Shown here piece by piece: positions 15,853 to 25,900 of a DNA stretch of 64,000 bases (positions within the stretch are counted from its first letter, which is position 1; every line of letters begins with the position of its first letter). A program made the translations under genes and the position numbers. A model generated the notes under the pieces. The model had not been told where the DNA came from. It did no database searches and worked only from the letters and a program-made list of their open reading frames with translations. This DNA is from Paenibacillus sp. Root52 (GTDB taxonomy: Bacteria > Bacillota > Bacilli > Paenibacillales > Paenibacillaceae): contig NZ_LMFO01000029.1 in assembly GCF_001426865.1 (NCBI RefSeq), forward strand, positions 186,001 to 250,000. Reading direction: 5' to 3'.

Positions 15853-16455
15853 GTGTCAGGCATCGAACGTGTACCGAAAAGACAGAGGCAGCAACAGTTG
15901 ACCAAAATGATCGAAGACAACCCGTTTGTGACGGATCAGGAGCTTACACGACAGTTGAAAGTGAGTATTCAGACGATCCGTCTCGACAGGCTGGAGCTTG
16001 GCATACCTGAGCTTCGGGAACGGATGAAACTAATGGCAGAGCGCTCATACGATCAGGTTCGCTCTTTGCCTCTGCATGAGATTATCGGTGATATTGTAGA
16101 CTTGCAGTTGGACAAGAGTGGAATCTCCTTGTTTGAGATTAAGGAGGAGCATGTCTTTTCCAGAACGGGTATTGCTCGGGGTCACTATGTTTTTGCCCAG
16201 GCGAACTCCCTTGCTGTAGCGGTGATTAATGATGAAATCGCGTTGACCGCATCGGCAGACATTCGTTTTGTGCGTTCTGTTCATCTGGCTGAGAAATGTA
16301 TTGCCAAGGCCTATGTCAGATCGATCTCAGGTCAAAAGGGAAAAGCCAAAGTTGAAGTGTTCACTTATGTGGGAGAAGAAATGGTGTTCCAAGGCAATTT
16401 TGTTATCTACCGTTCGGGTGGAGAAGACAGCGTAGAGGGAGGTCAACTGGTATGA
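15853..16455 (+). CDS. fapR: Fatty acid and phospholipid synthesis repressor FapR
   Basis: This 200-residue repressor of lipid synthesis genes has an N-terminal DeoR-like helix-turn-helix (about residues 18-55, VSIQTIRLDRLELGIPELRER) and a C-terminal hot-dog effector domain that binds malonyl-CoA. It starts at GTG with only a poorly spaced G-run upstream, so initiation may be weak. A FapR operator lies about 360 bases upstream, indicating autoregulation. Its stop overlaps the plsX start by 4 bases. Confidence 0.96.
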   Translation: MSGIERVPKRQRQQQLTKMIEDNPFVTDQELTRQLKVSIQTIRLDRLELGIPELRERMKLMAERSYDQVRSLPLHEIIGDIVDLQLDKSGISLFEIKEEHVFSRTGIARGHYVFAQANSLAVAVINDEIALTASADIRFVRSVHLAEKCIAKAYVRSISGQKGKAKVEVFTYVGEEMVFQGNFVIYRSGGEDSVEGGQLV

Positions 16456-17447
16456 AGATTGTCATTGATGCTATGGGAGGCGATAATGCCCCTGCGGCAA
16501 CGGTCGAAGGGGCGATCGCAGCCGCCACAGAATGGACGGATACACAGATCGTTCTGGTTGGCGACGAAGCCCAAATTGAACCGCTTCTGAGTCAAGCTGC
16601 GGTTAAGCCTGCTAATCTGTCCATTCGTCATGCTTCTGAAGTTATCGGTTCGGACGATGAACCCGTGAGAGCTGTCCGCCGTAAAAAGGATGCTTCCATG
16701 GTCGTTGCCGGAAGGATGCTGAAGGAAGGTGAAGCAGATGCCATGATCTCTGCGGGCAATACCGGAGCACTCATGACAACCGGATTACTAGTTGTAGGTC
16801 GCATGGATGGCATCGAGCGTCCGGCACTCGCACCGATGATTCCAACGATTGATGATGTAGGTGTGCTTGCATTGGATCTTGGCGCTAACATGGATGCGAA
16901 GCCAGAGCATCTTGCGCAGTACGGACTTATGGGGAGCTTGTATAGACAGAAGGTTCAAGGTATTGACTCACCGCGAGTTGGTTTGTTGAATGTTGGTACA
17001 GAGCCTGGTAAAGGAAACGAGCTCACGAAGCATGCCTATCCTTTGCTGGAGCAGTTACCGATTCGCTTTGTAGGTAATGTTGAAGCCCGTGACGTACTGA
17101 CAGGTGCATGTGATGTGCTTGTCTGCGACGGGTTTGCAGGAAATATATTGTTGAAATCGCTGGAAGGCACAGCAGGTGCCATTTTTACTCTGCTCAAAGA
17201 ACAGTTCTCATCGTCACTCAAAAGCAAATTGGCTGCTGCTGTGCTTATGCCTGAGCTGAGAGGTCTGAAACGGAAACTGGATTATACCGAGCATGGCGGC
17301 GCGCCGCTTCTCGGTTTAAGCAGACTGGTTGTTAAGAGTCATGGATCGGCCGATGGGAATGCGATCAAAAATGCAGTACGTCAAGCAAGGATCGCAGTAC
17401 AGAATCAGCTAGTGGAGAGCATATCTAAGGAAATTAGCGGGAAGTGA
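16452..17447 (+). CDS. plsX: Phosphate acyltransferase PlsX
   Basis: This 331-residue peripheral membrane enzyme makes acyl-phosphate from acyl-ACP and phosphate, feeding PlsY in phosphatidic acid synthesis. MKIVIDAMGGDNAP at the N-terminus and the SAGNTGALM and DGFAGNILLKS segments are diagnostic. It overlaps fapR upstream by 4 bases and fabH downstream by 4 bases, so fapR-plsX-fabH are translationally coupled. The length is normal for the family. Confidence 0.97.
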   Translation: MKIVIDAMGGDNAPAATVEGAIAAATEWTDTQIVLVGDEAQIEPLLSQAAVKPANLSIRHASEVIGSDDEPVRAVRRKKDASMVVAGRMLKEGEADAMISAGNTGALMTTGLLVVGRMDGIERPALAPMIPTIDDVGVLALDLGANMDAKPEHLAQYGLMGSLYRQKVQGIDSPRVGLLNVGTEPGKGNELTKHAYPLLEQLPIRFVGNVEARDVLTGACDVLVCDGFAGNILLKSLEGTAGAIFTLLKEQFSSSLKSKLAAAVLMPELRGLKRKLDYTEHGGAPLLGLSRLVVKSHGSADGNAIKNAVRQARIAVQNQLVESISKEISGK

Positions 17448-18445
17448 GTGACGACATGAATAATTTGCGCCCGGTTGGGGTTATTGGTACGGGGAAATAT
17501 GTGCCTGAGAAAATTTTGACAAATAGCGATCTTGAAAAAATGGTAGATACAAATGACGAGTGGATCGTCAGTCGAACAGGAATCAAAGAGCGTCACATCG
17601 CTGCACCGGATCAAGCCACTTCGGATTTGGCATACGAAGCAGCGATCAAAGCTTTAGAATCTGCGGGTATGACAGGTAGCGATTTGGATCTAATCATCGT
17701 TGCAACGATTACACCAGATTCTGCTTTCCCTTCTACTGCTTGTATTCTTCAAGATAAATTAGGTGCTAAAGGTGCGGCTGCGTTTGACCTGTCTGCTGCT
17801 TGCTCTGGTTTTGTATATGGACTTGCGACAGCGACAAGCTTTATCAAAAGTGGTCTTTACAATAATGCGCTTGTTATTGGTGCAGACTGTCTGTCCCGGA
17901 TTACGGATTACACGGATCGGAACACCTGTGTACTGTTCGGAGATGGCGCAGGCGCGGTAATCGTTGGAGAAGTGCCTGAGGGCCGTGGATTCAAATCATT
18001 TGATCTAGGTGCTGAAGGTGCGGGCGGTAGCCTGCTTCAACTGGAAGGTGGAGGTTCACGTTTACCGGCTTCTGCAGAGACCGTTGAGAACAAAAAGCAT
18101 TACATCTACATGAATGGTCGGGAAGTATTCAAATTTGCGGTACGTGTTATGGGAACGGCTACGCTAGAAGTGCTGAACAAAGCAGGTCTGGATCGCTCAG
18201 ACGTAGATTTGTTTGTTCCTCATCAAGCTAATATTCGTATCATTCAATCTGCAATGCAACGACTGGATCTTCCGGAAGAAAAAGTAGTTGTGAATGTAGA
18301 TAAATATGCTAACACATCAGCGGCCTCTATCCCGCTAGCTTTGGTTGAAGCTGCTGAAGAAGGACGCATGAAAGCTGGAGATACCGTACTGATGGTTGGA
18401 TTCGGCGGCGGACTGACATGGGGAGCATCTGTACTCGTTTGGTAA
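17444..18445 (+). CDS. fabH: Beta-ketoacyl-ACP synthase III (FabH)
   Basis: This 333-residue enzyme starts fatty acid synthesis by condensing a short acyl-CoA with malonyl-ACP. The catalytic triad is Cys120 (AACSGF), His260 (PHQAN) and Asn290 (KYANTS), numbered from the GTG at 17444. An ATG at 17456 is an alternative start that avoids the plsX overlap. In branched-chain-lipid Firmicutes this enzyme uses branched acyl-CoA primers. Confidence 0.97.
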   Translation: MSDDMNNLRPVGVIGTGKYVPEKILTNSDLEKMVDTNDEWIVSRTGIKERHIAAPDQATSDLAYEAAIKALESAGMTGSDLDLIIVATITPDSAFPSTACILQDKLGAKGAAAFDLSAACSGFVYGLATATSFIKSGLYNNALVIGADCLSRITDYTDRNTCVLFGDGAGAVIVGEVPEGRGFKSFDLGAEGAGGSLLQLEGGGSRLPASAETVENKKHYIYMNGREVFKFAVRVMGTATLEVLNKAGLDRSDVDLFVPHQANIRIIQSAMQRLDLPEEKVVVNVDKYANTSAASIPLALVEAAEEGRMKAGDTVLMVGFGGGLTWGASVLVW

Positions 18446-18463
18446 ATTAGATAGCTTGGAGAG

Positions 18464-19405
18464 ATGAATCTGATGAGTAAAATAGCATTTGTATTTCCCG
18501 GTCAGGGATCACAGGCGGTAGGTATGGCAAAGGAAGCGTATGAGACGGTTCCAGCGTCAAAAGAAATTTTTGAAGTAGCCGATCAAACACTTGGCTTTTC
18601 GCTGAGTAACCTGATATTTGAAGGTCCGGAGACCGAGTTGAAACAGACATCAAATACACAACCGGCTCTGTTGACAGCAAGTATTGCTTGGCTAGAGGCA
18701 TTTAGGGAAAAAGGAATTCAAGCGGATTACATGGCTGGACATAGCTTGGGAGAATACAGTGCACTAGTGGCGGCAGGCGTATTGTCGTTTGCTGATGCGG
18801 TAAGTATTGTCCGGGCACGTGGCCAGTACATGGAGCAGGCTGTGCCTGGTGGACAGGGAGCGATGGCTGCAGTGTTGGGTGCGGATCGGGAAGCGCTGGG
18901 GGTGCTTTGCCGTGACGTATCTGAAAGTGGACATATCGTAGAACTGGCGAACATGAACTGCCCGGGTCAAATTGTTATTTCAGGTGTTAAAGAAGGCGTT
19001 GCTGCAGTAGCGGAACGTGTGAAAGAAACAGGCGGCAAACGTGCAATTGCACTGGAAGTCAGTGGGCCGTTCCACTCTTCTTTGATGAAGGATGCGGCAG
19101 AGAAACTAGCAGATAAACTTAAAACTGTTTCTTTCGCACCGGCTAACATTCCTGTTGTAGCTAATGTGACTGCACAGCCGGTAGAAGATGGACAAGTTCA
19201 ACAATTGTTGACAGAACAGGTCTATTCTCCCGTATTATGGGAAGACAGTGTGACATGGCTTATTGAGCAAGGCGTAGACACGTTTATCGAGATTGGTTCG
19301 GGAAGTGTACTAACGGGTTTAATTAAAAAGACAGATAAAACCGTAAAATTGTACAACGTAAACAGTCTTGAAACGCTTGAAGCAACGGTAGCTGCCTTGC
19401 AATAA
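18464..19405 (+). CDS. fabD: Malonyl-CoA:ACP transacylase (FabD)
   Basis: This protein of about 313 residues loads malonyl groups onto ACP. GQGSQ near the N-terminus, nucleophile Ser94 in GHSLGEYSAL and His204 in SGPFHSSL are visible. Two ATG codons compete: 18464 lies only 2 bases after ggag, and 18473 lies 11 bases after it. The second gives the more usual MSKIAFVFPGQGSQ. It sits 18 bases after fabH. Confidence 0.97.
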   Translation: MNLMSKIAFVFPGQGSQAVGMAKEAYETVPASKEIFEVADQTLGFSLSNLIFEGPETELKQTSNTQPALLTASIAWLEAFREKGIQADYMAGHSLGEYSALVAAGVLSFADAVSIVRARGQYMEQAVPGGQGAMAAVLGADREALGVLCRDVSESGHIVELANMNCPGQIVISGVKEGVAAVAERVKETGGKRAIALEVSGPFHSSLMKDAAEKLADKLKTVSFAPANIPVVANVTAQPVEDGQVQQLLTEQVYSPVLWEDSVTWLIEQGVDTFIEIGSGSVLTGLIKKTDKTVKLYNVNSLETLEATVAALQ

Positions 19406-19483
19406 AAAAAACATGAAGAAGCGAAGCGTTCGCCCGAAAGCTTTCTTTAAGAAAGCTACATCGGAAGCATACGCTATCACCGA
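19406..19483 (+). other. Hairpin-bearing spacer between fabD and fabG
   Basis: The spacer holds the perfect inverted repeat agctttctt/aagaaagct (about 19439-19458) without a T-run. The flanking gaagcgaagcgttcgcc resembles gaagcgttagcgttcacc near 31240. It may be a short intergenic repeat or an RNA processing site inside the fab operon. Confidence 0.4.
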
Positions 19484-19525
19484 GTGGTAAGTGGTAACTC
19501 TATATTTGGGAAAGGAGGAAAGGTT

Positions 19526-20275
19526 ATGACTAAACCGTTAGAAGGAAAAAATGCATTGGTTACAGGTGCATCCCGTGGAATTGGACGCAGTATCGCGCTT
19601 GCTCTGGCGGAGGCGGGTGCCAACGTTGCGGTGAACTATGCAGGCAGCCAAGCGGCGGCTGAGGAGGTAGCGGAAGCGATCCGTGCCAAAGGGGTCAAAG
19701 CAATTACCGTTCAGGCTAATGTGGGTCTGATGGACGAGGCTGAACAGATGGTCAAAGCCACGCTTGAAGAGTGGGGTAATGTCGATATTCTTGTTAACAA
19801 CGCTGGAATTACTCGTGATAACCTGATTATGCGTATGAAAGAAGAAGAGTTTGATCAGGTTATTGAGACGAATCTAAAAGGTGTATTTAACTGTTTGAAG
19901 GCAGTTACGCGCCCGATGATGAAGCAACGGTCTGGAAGAATTATTAATATTTCCTCTGTTGTAGGTGTACTCGGTAATGCAGGTCAAGCCAACTATGTTG
20001 CTGCTAAGGCAGGCGTTATTGGTTTGACGAAAGCATCTGCTCGTGAACTCGCTTCACGAGGCATCACAGTGAACTGTGTTGCTCCAGGTTTCATTGAAAC
20101 GGATATGACGAAAGAACTGTCCCAGGAATTAGTCGATGGCATGCTGAGTGGTATTCCATTGTCCCGTCTGGGGCAGCCGGATGAAATTGCTGGTGTCGTA
20201 ACATTCTTGGCATCAGAAGCTTCATCTTATATGACAGGTCAGACACTTCATGTCGATGGCGGCATGTACATGTAA
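19526..20275 (+). CDS. fabG: 3-oxoacyl-ACP reductase (FabG)
   Basis: This 249-residue NADPH-dependent short-chain dehydrogenase performs the first reduction of the elongation cycle. TGASRGIG at 13-20 binds the cofactor, NNAG is at 91-94, and the catalytic Ser144, Tyr157 and Lys161 (YVAAK) are present. The ATG at 19526 follows aaaggagg; the frame runs 14 codons further upstream without a site. It lies about 120 bases after fabD. Confidence 0.97.
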   Translation: MTKPLEGKNALVTGASRGIGRSIALALAEAGANVAVNYAGSQAAAEEVAEAIRAKGVKAITVQANVGLMDEAEQMVKATLEEWGNVDILVNNAGITRDNLIMRMKEEEFDQVIETNLKGVFNCLKAVTRPMMKQRSGRIINISSVVGVLGNAGQANYVAAKAGVIGLTKASARELASRGITVNCVAPGFIETDMTKELSQELVDGMLSGIPLSRLGQPDEIAGVVTFLASEASSYMTGQTLHVDGGMYM

Positions 20276-20426
20276 TTCTTTCCTGACGTGAATAATAGTC
20301 GGGGAACAGGCGCTGGACGATCCGAAATGCCGGAAAAAGGCCGGATTCCCCGGCCGGGAGCCGCATATGTCTTCTATGGCATTTTGCCTGCGATTCTCGT
20401 ATAATACCAAGGAGGAGGTGAACCGG

Positions 20427-20660
20427 ATGTCCGATGTATTGGAGCGTGTAAAACGCATCGTCGTCGACCGCTTGGGCGCAGACGAAGCTGAAGTTACACT
20501 TGAAGCATCTTTCAAAGAAGATTTGGGTGCTGATTCTTTGGATGTAGTGGAATTGGTCATGGAATTGGAAGATGAATTCGATTTGGAAATCTCTGATGAA
20601 GATGCAGAAAAAATCACGACCGTAGGTGAAGTTGTAAACTACATACAATCTCATACCTAA
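20427..20660 (+). CDS. acpP: Acyl carrier protein
   Basis: This 77-residue acidic carrier holds growing acyl chains on phosphopantetheine attached to Ser37 in the GADSLDVVEL motif. The ATG at 20427 follows aaggaggaggtg. An upstream GC-rich hairpin (ggccggattccccggcc, about 20339-20355) and a downstream hairpin bracket the gene, which may help the very high expression acpP needs. Confidence 0.98.
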   Translation: MSDVLERVKRIVVDRLGADEAEVTLEASFKEDLGADSLDVVELVMELEDEFDLEISDEDAEKITTVGEVVNYIQSHT

Positions 20661-20670
20661 AGTCAATTCA

Positions 20671-20705
20671 GTCCCGCACCTGTTTTCGAACAGGCGGGAC
20701 TTCTC
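20671..20705 (+). terminator. Strong hairpin after acpP
   Basis: gtcccgc-cctgtt pairs with aacagg-cgggac around a TTCG tetraloop with one bulged base. The T-run is weak (TTCTC), so it may be a partial terminator or an RNA-stabilising hairpin between acpP and fabF. Confidence 0.6.
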
Positions 20706-20838
20706 ATCATTCATTGGTTTTTCTCATTCCGTAGGTAGCGTAGGTTAAATCAGGACTTCTTCTTGATTTCTTACGTCTCTCCTGCGGATTTTCCACAAAA
20801 ATACTTGCGTAAAGCAGTCGATATAGAGGTGAGTCGGT

Positions 20839-22077
20839 TTGAAACAAAGAGTAGTAATTACCGGAATGGGCGTAATGACATCGCTCGGAAAAGATTTAGA
20901 GACGTTCTGGGGAAGTTTAATGGCAGGTAAGTCCGGAATCTCTCAGATTGAGGCATTTGATGTAAGTGAATATACTACTCAAATTGCTGCCGAAATCAAG
21001 GATTTCAACCCGGAAGAATATATGGATCGTAAGGACGCACGCAAAATGGATCGTTTTGTTCAGTTTGCTGTAGCTGCCGGCTTCAAAGCTGTGGAAGACA
21101 GCGGATTGAAAATTGACGAGAACATTGAGGCAGAACGTTTTGGGGTATCGATCGGATCGGGTATCGGTGGATTGGGTACTTGGGAAGATCAGCATAACGC
21201 ATTGCTGCAAAAAGGCCCTAAACGTGTTAGCCCGTTCTTCATCCCAATGATGATTTCGAATATGGCTTCTGGTCAAATGTCGATCTCTCTTGGTGCAAAA
21301 GGACCGAACATTAACGTAGTAACTGCTTGTGCTACAGGAACACACTCCATTGGAGATTCCTTCAAGTTGATTGCTAACGGTGATGCAGATGCAATGATCT
21401 GTGGGGGAGCTGAAGCGACGATCCGTCCAACTGGACTTGCTGGTTTCTGTGCAATGCGTGCGATGTCTACACGTAATGATGATCCAGCTCATTCTAGCCG
21501 CCCGTTTGATACGGGACGTGATGGATTCGTTATGGGTGAAGGTGCAGGTATTCTGATTTTGGAATCACTGGAACACGCTCAAAAACGTGGTGCACGTATC
21601 TATGGTGAAGTTATCGGTTACGGATTGACTGGGGATGCACATCACATGACAGAACCAGATCCAGATGGAGCAGCTCGTTGTATGAAGATGGCACTTCGCA
21701 ATGCAGGCATTGAACCTGAAGAAGTGGACTACATCAATGCACACGGAACATCCACACCTGTAGGTGACCGTTCAGAGACGCTGGCAATCAAGAAAGCGTT
21801 TGGAGATCATGCGTACAAGCTGGCTGTGAGTTCCACTAAATCGATGACTGGTCACATGCTCGGTGCTGCTGGTGGGGTTGAAGCGGTAATCTGTGGATTG
21901 TCATTGACACATCAGACACTTGCTCCAACGATCAATCTAGAGAACCAAGATCCAGAATGTGATCTTGACTATGTACCTAATGTCCCACGTCAAACGAAAG
22001 TTAATATTGCAATGTCCAATTCATTTGGATTCGGCGGTCACAATGCCACCATTATTCTCAAAAAATTTGAAGCATAA
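20839..22077 (+). CDS. fabF: Beta-ketoacyl-ACP synthase II (FabF)
   Basis: This 412-residue elongation enzyme condenses acyl-ACP with malonyl-ACP. Cys164 (VTACATGTHS), His302 (NAHGTSTPVGD) and His339 (STKSMTGHM) form the active site. It starts at TTG after gaggtgag; the use of TTG is shared with rnc downstream. rnc follows after 14 bases, so the fab operon runs into the RNA-processing genes. Confidence 0.97.
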   Translation: MKQRVVITGMGVMTSLGKDLETFWGSLMAGKSGISQIEAFDVSEYTTQIAAEIKDFNPEEYMDRKDARKMDRFVQFAVAAGFKAVEDSGLKIDENIEAERFGVSIGSGIGGLGTWEDQHNALLQKGPKRVSPFFIPMMISNMASGQMSISLGAKGPNINVVTACATGTHSIGDSFKLIANGDADAMICGGAEATIRPTGLAGFCAMRAMSTRNDDPAHSSRPFDTGRDGFVMGEGAGILILESLEHAQKRGARIYGEVIGYGLTGDAHHMTEPDPDGAARCMKMALRNAGIEPEEVDYINAHGTSTPVGDRSETLAIKKAFGDHAYKLAVSSTKSMTGHMLGAAGGVEAVICGLSLTHQTLAPTINLENQDPECDLDYVPNVPRQTKVNIAMSNSFGFGGHNATIILKKFEA

Positions 22078-22091
22078 GGGGCTAGTTCAAT

Positions 22092-22790
22092 TTGAGTGAA
22101 GATCTGAAGCAATTACAGCACAAACTTCAAATCAAATTTGACAACAGGCAGCTTTTAAAACAAGCGTTTACCCATGCTTCTTATGTAAACGAACACCGTT
22201 TCAGTCAACATCAGGATAACGAACGTTTGGAGTTTCTAGGCGATGCGGTATTGGAGTTGACTGTTTCGGAATACTTGTATCATTTGTATCCTAACCGTCC
22301 GGAAGGTGAACTAACGAAGCTGCGGGCATCTATTGTCTGTGAACCTTCCCTTGTCAAATTTGCTGAAGCATTGGGTTTTGGACAGTATGTACTTCTTGGA
22401 AAAGGTGAGGAACTGACTGGAGGACGGACGCGGCCAGCGCTGCTAGCTGATGTGTTTGAATCCTTCATCGGTGCATTATATCTGGATCAGGGACTGGAAC
22501 CGGTTAGGACGTTTCTGGATCAGCATGTATTTCCGTTAATTGTTTTGGGCGGCAAGTTGCAAATGAGCGATTACAAAACGGAGTTGCAGGAACTCACACA
22601 GCATCACAACATGGGATCTTTGGAATATCGAATTGTTGAAGAACGGGGTCCTGCCCATGAAAGGGAGTTTGTCTCCGAGGTCCATATGGGTCAAGAACGG
22701 CTTGGCAGAGGTACAGGACGTTCCAAAAAAGAAGCTGAACAGCAGGCTGCATCAGCAGCGCTGGAACGATTGAAGCTTCCGGAAGCCTGA
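22092..22790 (+). CDS. rnc: Ribonuclease III
   Basis: This 232-residue endonuclease cleaves double-stranded RNA, including rRNA precursors. The signature NERLEFLGDAVLEL spans residues 43-56, and a C-terminal double-stranded-RNA-binding domain starts near residue 158. It starts at TTG after aaggggc. A strong terminator follows, ending the fab-rnc transcription unit before smc. fabF-rnc-smc-ftsY order is as in Bacillus. Confidence 0.97.
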   Translation: MSEDLKQLQHKLQIKFDNRQLLKQAFTHASYVNEHRFSQHQDNERLEFLGDAVLELTVSEYLYHLYPNRPEGELTKLRASIVCEPSLVKFAEALGFGQYVLLGKGEELTGGRTRPALLADVFESFIGALYLDQGLEPVRTFLDQHVFPLIVLGGKLQMSDYKTELQELTQHHNMGSLEYRIVEERGPAHEREFVSEVHMGQERLGRGTGRSKKEAEQQAASAALERLKLPEA

Positions 22791-22819
22791 GGCTTTACCG
22801 ATAGCGCATAGACAAACGA

Positions 22820-22890
22820 AGAGCAAAGAGCAGCCCCGCGGGTCCGCCCCGGCGGAATGATTAGCCGGACTGCTTTTTGCTCTTTTTTTT
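22820..22890 (+). terminator. Intrinsic terminator between rnc and smc
   Basis: agagcaaagagcag pairs with ctgctttttgctct (14 bp, one G-U) over a GC-rich inner region and ends in eight T residues. Confidence 0.88.
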
Positions 22891-22979
22891 GTAAAGAGAG
22901 GTTAGGGTTCAGTTTCCCCTAATTCAAGGATATGCGCTGCAACAACTGAAATTTGCAAGAGGAGGTGACGGGAAGCCCT

Positions 22980-25900
22980 ATGTTTCTTAAACGTATTGAA
23001 CTGGGTGGATTCAAGTCATTCGCCGACAAAACAGAGATGGAATTTGTTCGTGGCATAACTGCGGTTGTGGGCCCGAACGGTAGTGGGAAAAGTAATATAT
23101 CTGACGGAATTCGCTGGGTATTGGGGGAGCAAAGTGCCAAATCACTACGTGGTGGCAAGATGGAAGATATTATTTTTGCCGGTAGTGATGCGCGTAAAGC
23201 TGTCAATTTTAGTGAAGTTTCATTAACGCTCGATAACGAGGATCATGCGCTTGCCTTAGATTTTGGTGAGGTGACCGTGACACGTCGTGTGCATCGTAGC
23301 GGAGATAGTGAATATTTTATTAATAAGCAATCATGTCGTTTGAAAGATATTACAGAATTGTTTATGGATACAGGGATCGGTAAAGAAGCCTACTCGATTA
23401 TTGGACAGGGACGAATTGAAGAAATTCTGAGTACCCGGTCAGAGGATCGCAGGGGAATCTTTGAAGAGGCTTCTGGTATCGTCAAATATAAATCTCGTAA
23501 ACGGGATGCTACACGCAAGCTGGATGAAACAGAGCAAAATTTGCTGCGGATTCATGACCTCGTTACTGAACTAGAAGATCAGATTGGCCCGCTCAGAGAA
23601 CAGTCGGAGAAGGCAATTCACTACAAGGAATTACGGAGTCAGTTGAAATCTCAAGAAATTTCGATGTATGTGTATCAGATTGAACAAATTCATGCTTCCT
23701 GGAGCAAAGCAAATGAACGTTTACAATCGTTAAAACAGGAAGAGGTTGGTCTCTCTGCAATTGTCTCAACACATGATGCGAAGCTAGAGAGTGATCGGAA
23801 TGCGTTACGCACGCTCGAAACTGAGACGGAGCGACTGCAATCGGAGCTCTTACAATTCAGTGAAGCAACAGAGAAGAGTGAGGGACACGGGGAATTATTA
23901 AAAGAACGAGCTCGCAATCTGCAAACGAACCATGAGCAATTGACCGTGACCGTTGCAACGAGTGAAGAAAAGCACCGCGAGCGTGAGGCTGAGTTGCTCT
24001 CTCTTCGTGAGAAGTTCGCTAAGCTGGAGAAAGAACTTACGGATGTGAGAAACAGCCTGTCCGAGGAAGAGGCGAAACTCATTGGGGTGACTGGAGGTAT
24101 CAGTCAACAGCAAGAGGAGAGTCTCAAAGGTAATTTGCTCGAATTAATGAATCAGATGGCGCAGACACGGAACGAAATTCGTTATGTGGATCAGCAAAAA
24201 GAAACGCTGGAGCGACGCATGAGTCGTGCATCCGAGGAATCTGGCAAATGGGAAGGGCAAAAGGAAACGTTAGAGCAGCGTAAGGCGGAAATCGAGAAAA
24301 AGGTTGTACGTCTGGGCAAGGAGATCAGTGAACTCCGCGGGGGATACATTACCGAGAGTGAACGACTTCAATCCTTGCAGAAGCTGCTGGAAGAGAGTAG
24401 GGGAACCGTTAGGAAATGGGAGCAAAAGCGTGAAGCACAAGTTTCCAGACGTGATACGATGAAAGAAATGCAGGATGATTTTGATGGATTTATGCTCGGC
24501 GTTAAAGAAGTGCTGAAGGCGTCCCGTAAAGGTACACTGAGCGGGGTTCATGGCGCGGTGGCTGAGCTGATCAAAGTGCCTGAAAAGATTGAACTTGCGG
24601 TAGAGACGGCGATGGGTGCGTCTGTGCAACATATCGTCATGGAGAATGAATCGGTTTCCAGACAGGCGATTTCTTTCCTGAAGCAACGTCAACTAGGTAG
24701 AGCTACATTCCTACCCCTTGATGTCATTCGTCCTCGTACCATTGGTGCTAATGAGCGCTCGATGATTGAAGGTATGGATGGATTTGTGGGTATTGGTGCC
24801 GATCTGGTTCAGTATGATTCCACGTATGCCTCGATTATCGGTAGTCTGCTTGGTAATGTCATCATTGCGGAAACGCTGGAGGTTGCCAATAAGATTGCTG
24901 CACGATGTCAATATCGCTTCCGAGTAGTTACCCTTGAAGGTGACGTGGTTAACGCAGGCGGTTCCATGACAGGGGGAAGCCAGCACAAGAAAAACGGCAG
25001 TTTGCTCAGCCGTAAACGGCAACTGGATCAGTTGGATCAAGACATTGTGGATACCGAAAACCAGATCGTCAAATTGCACCGCAGTGTGGACGATGTAAAA
25101 GCTCAGTTGGAGCAGTGCCAGGACAAGCTGGATGAGCTGCGACAGTCTGGTGATGATACACGTAATGCGGAACAGCAGGCATCAATGGAAATGAAGCAGG
25201 TTGAGCATGAGCTTCGTCATGTACTGGAGCAGGTTGCTGTAGCCGGTCAAGAGAAGAGTGGATTCAAAGAAGAGATTCATGAGATGGATAATGCTCGTGC
25301 GGTCGCTGTCCAGAAGCTTGCGCAGCTTGAAGAGGAAGAGAAGGCGACGCATCGTGCTATCCACGCTGCTGAATTCGCGCGTAAGGCCAATGAATCTGCC
25401 AAAGAGGAATTGCAGAGCCAATTGACTGAATTGAAAGTGCGGGAAGGTAAGCTGGATCAAGAGCGTTATTCCAATGAAGAGCAGCTACGTCGTCTGGAAC
25501 GTGAGGTCGAGTCCCTCGTGAAGGAACTTCGTCAGAATCGTACTTTGCTCGCTTCGATGGAAGCGGATTTGAAGAAAACACAGCTTGAGAGTGTTACGCA
25601 GATTGAGAATCTGAATGAGTACAAGCTGAAGAAAACGGAAGCTTCTCAGGAGCTAGACTTCAAGCGAGCTGCTCGAAGTCAGTTGTCGAAGAAGCTAGAG
25701 CTTGCGGAAAGTGAAACAAAGGAACAGCGTACACAGCTCAAAGCAGTGGAAGAGCAGATGCGTCAGACCGAGATTTCCGTGAACAGGCTTGATGTTGAGC
25801 TAGAAAATATTTTGCGTAAATTGACCGATGAGTATGAGCTCGGATATGAACTGGCTAAAGAGCGTTACCCTGTACCAGAGGATGTAGAAAGCACACAGGC

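Noticed and set aside
20400..20405. TATAAT box just upstream of acpP
   Set aside because: Transcription would start inside the ribosome binding site and no -35 box is correctly spaced, so it is unlikely to be a real promoter.
20091..20714. 207-codon minus-strand frame across fabG and acpP
   Set aside because: It overlaps two certain genes and shows no domain.
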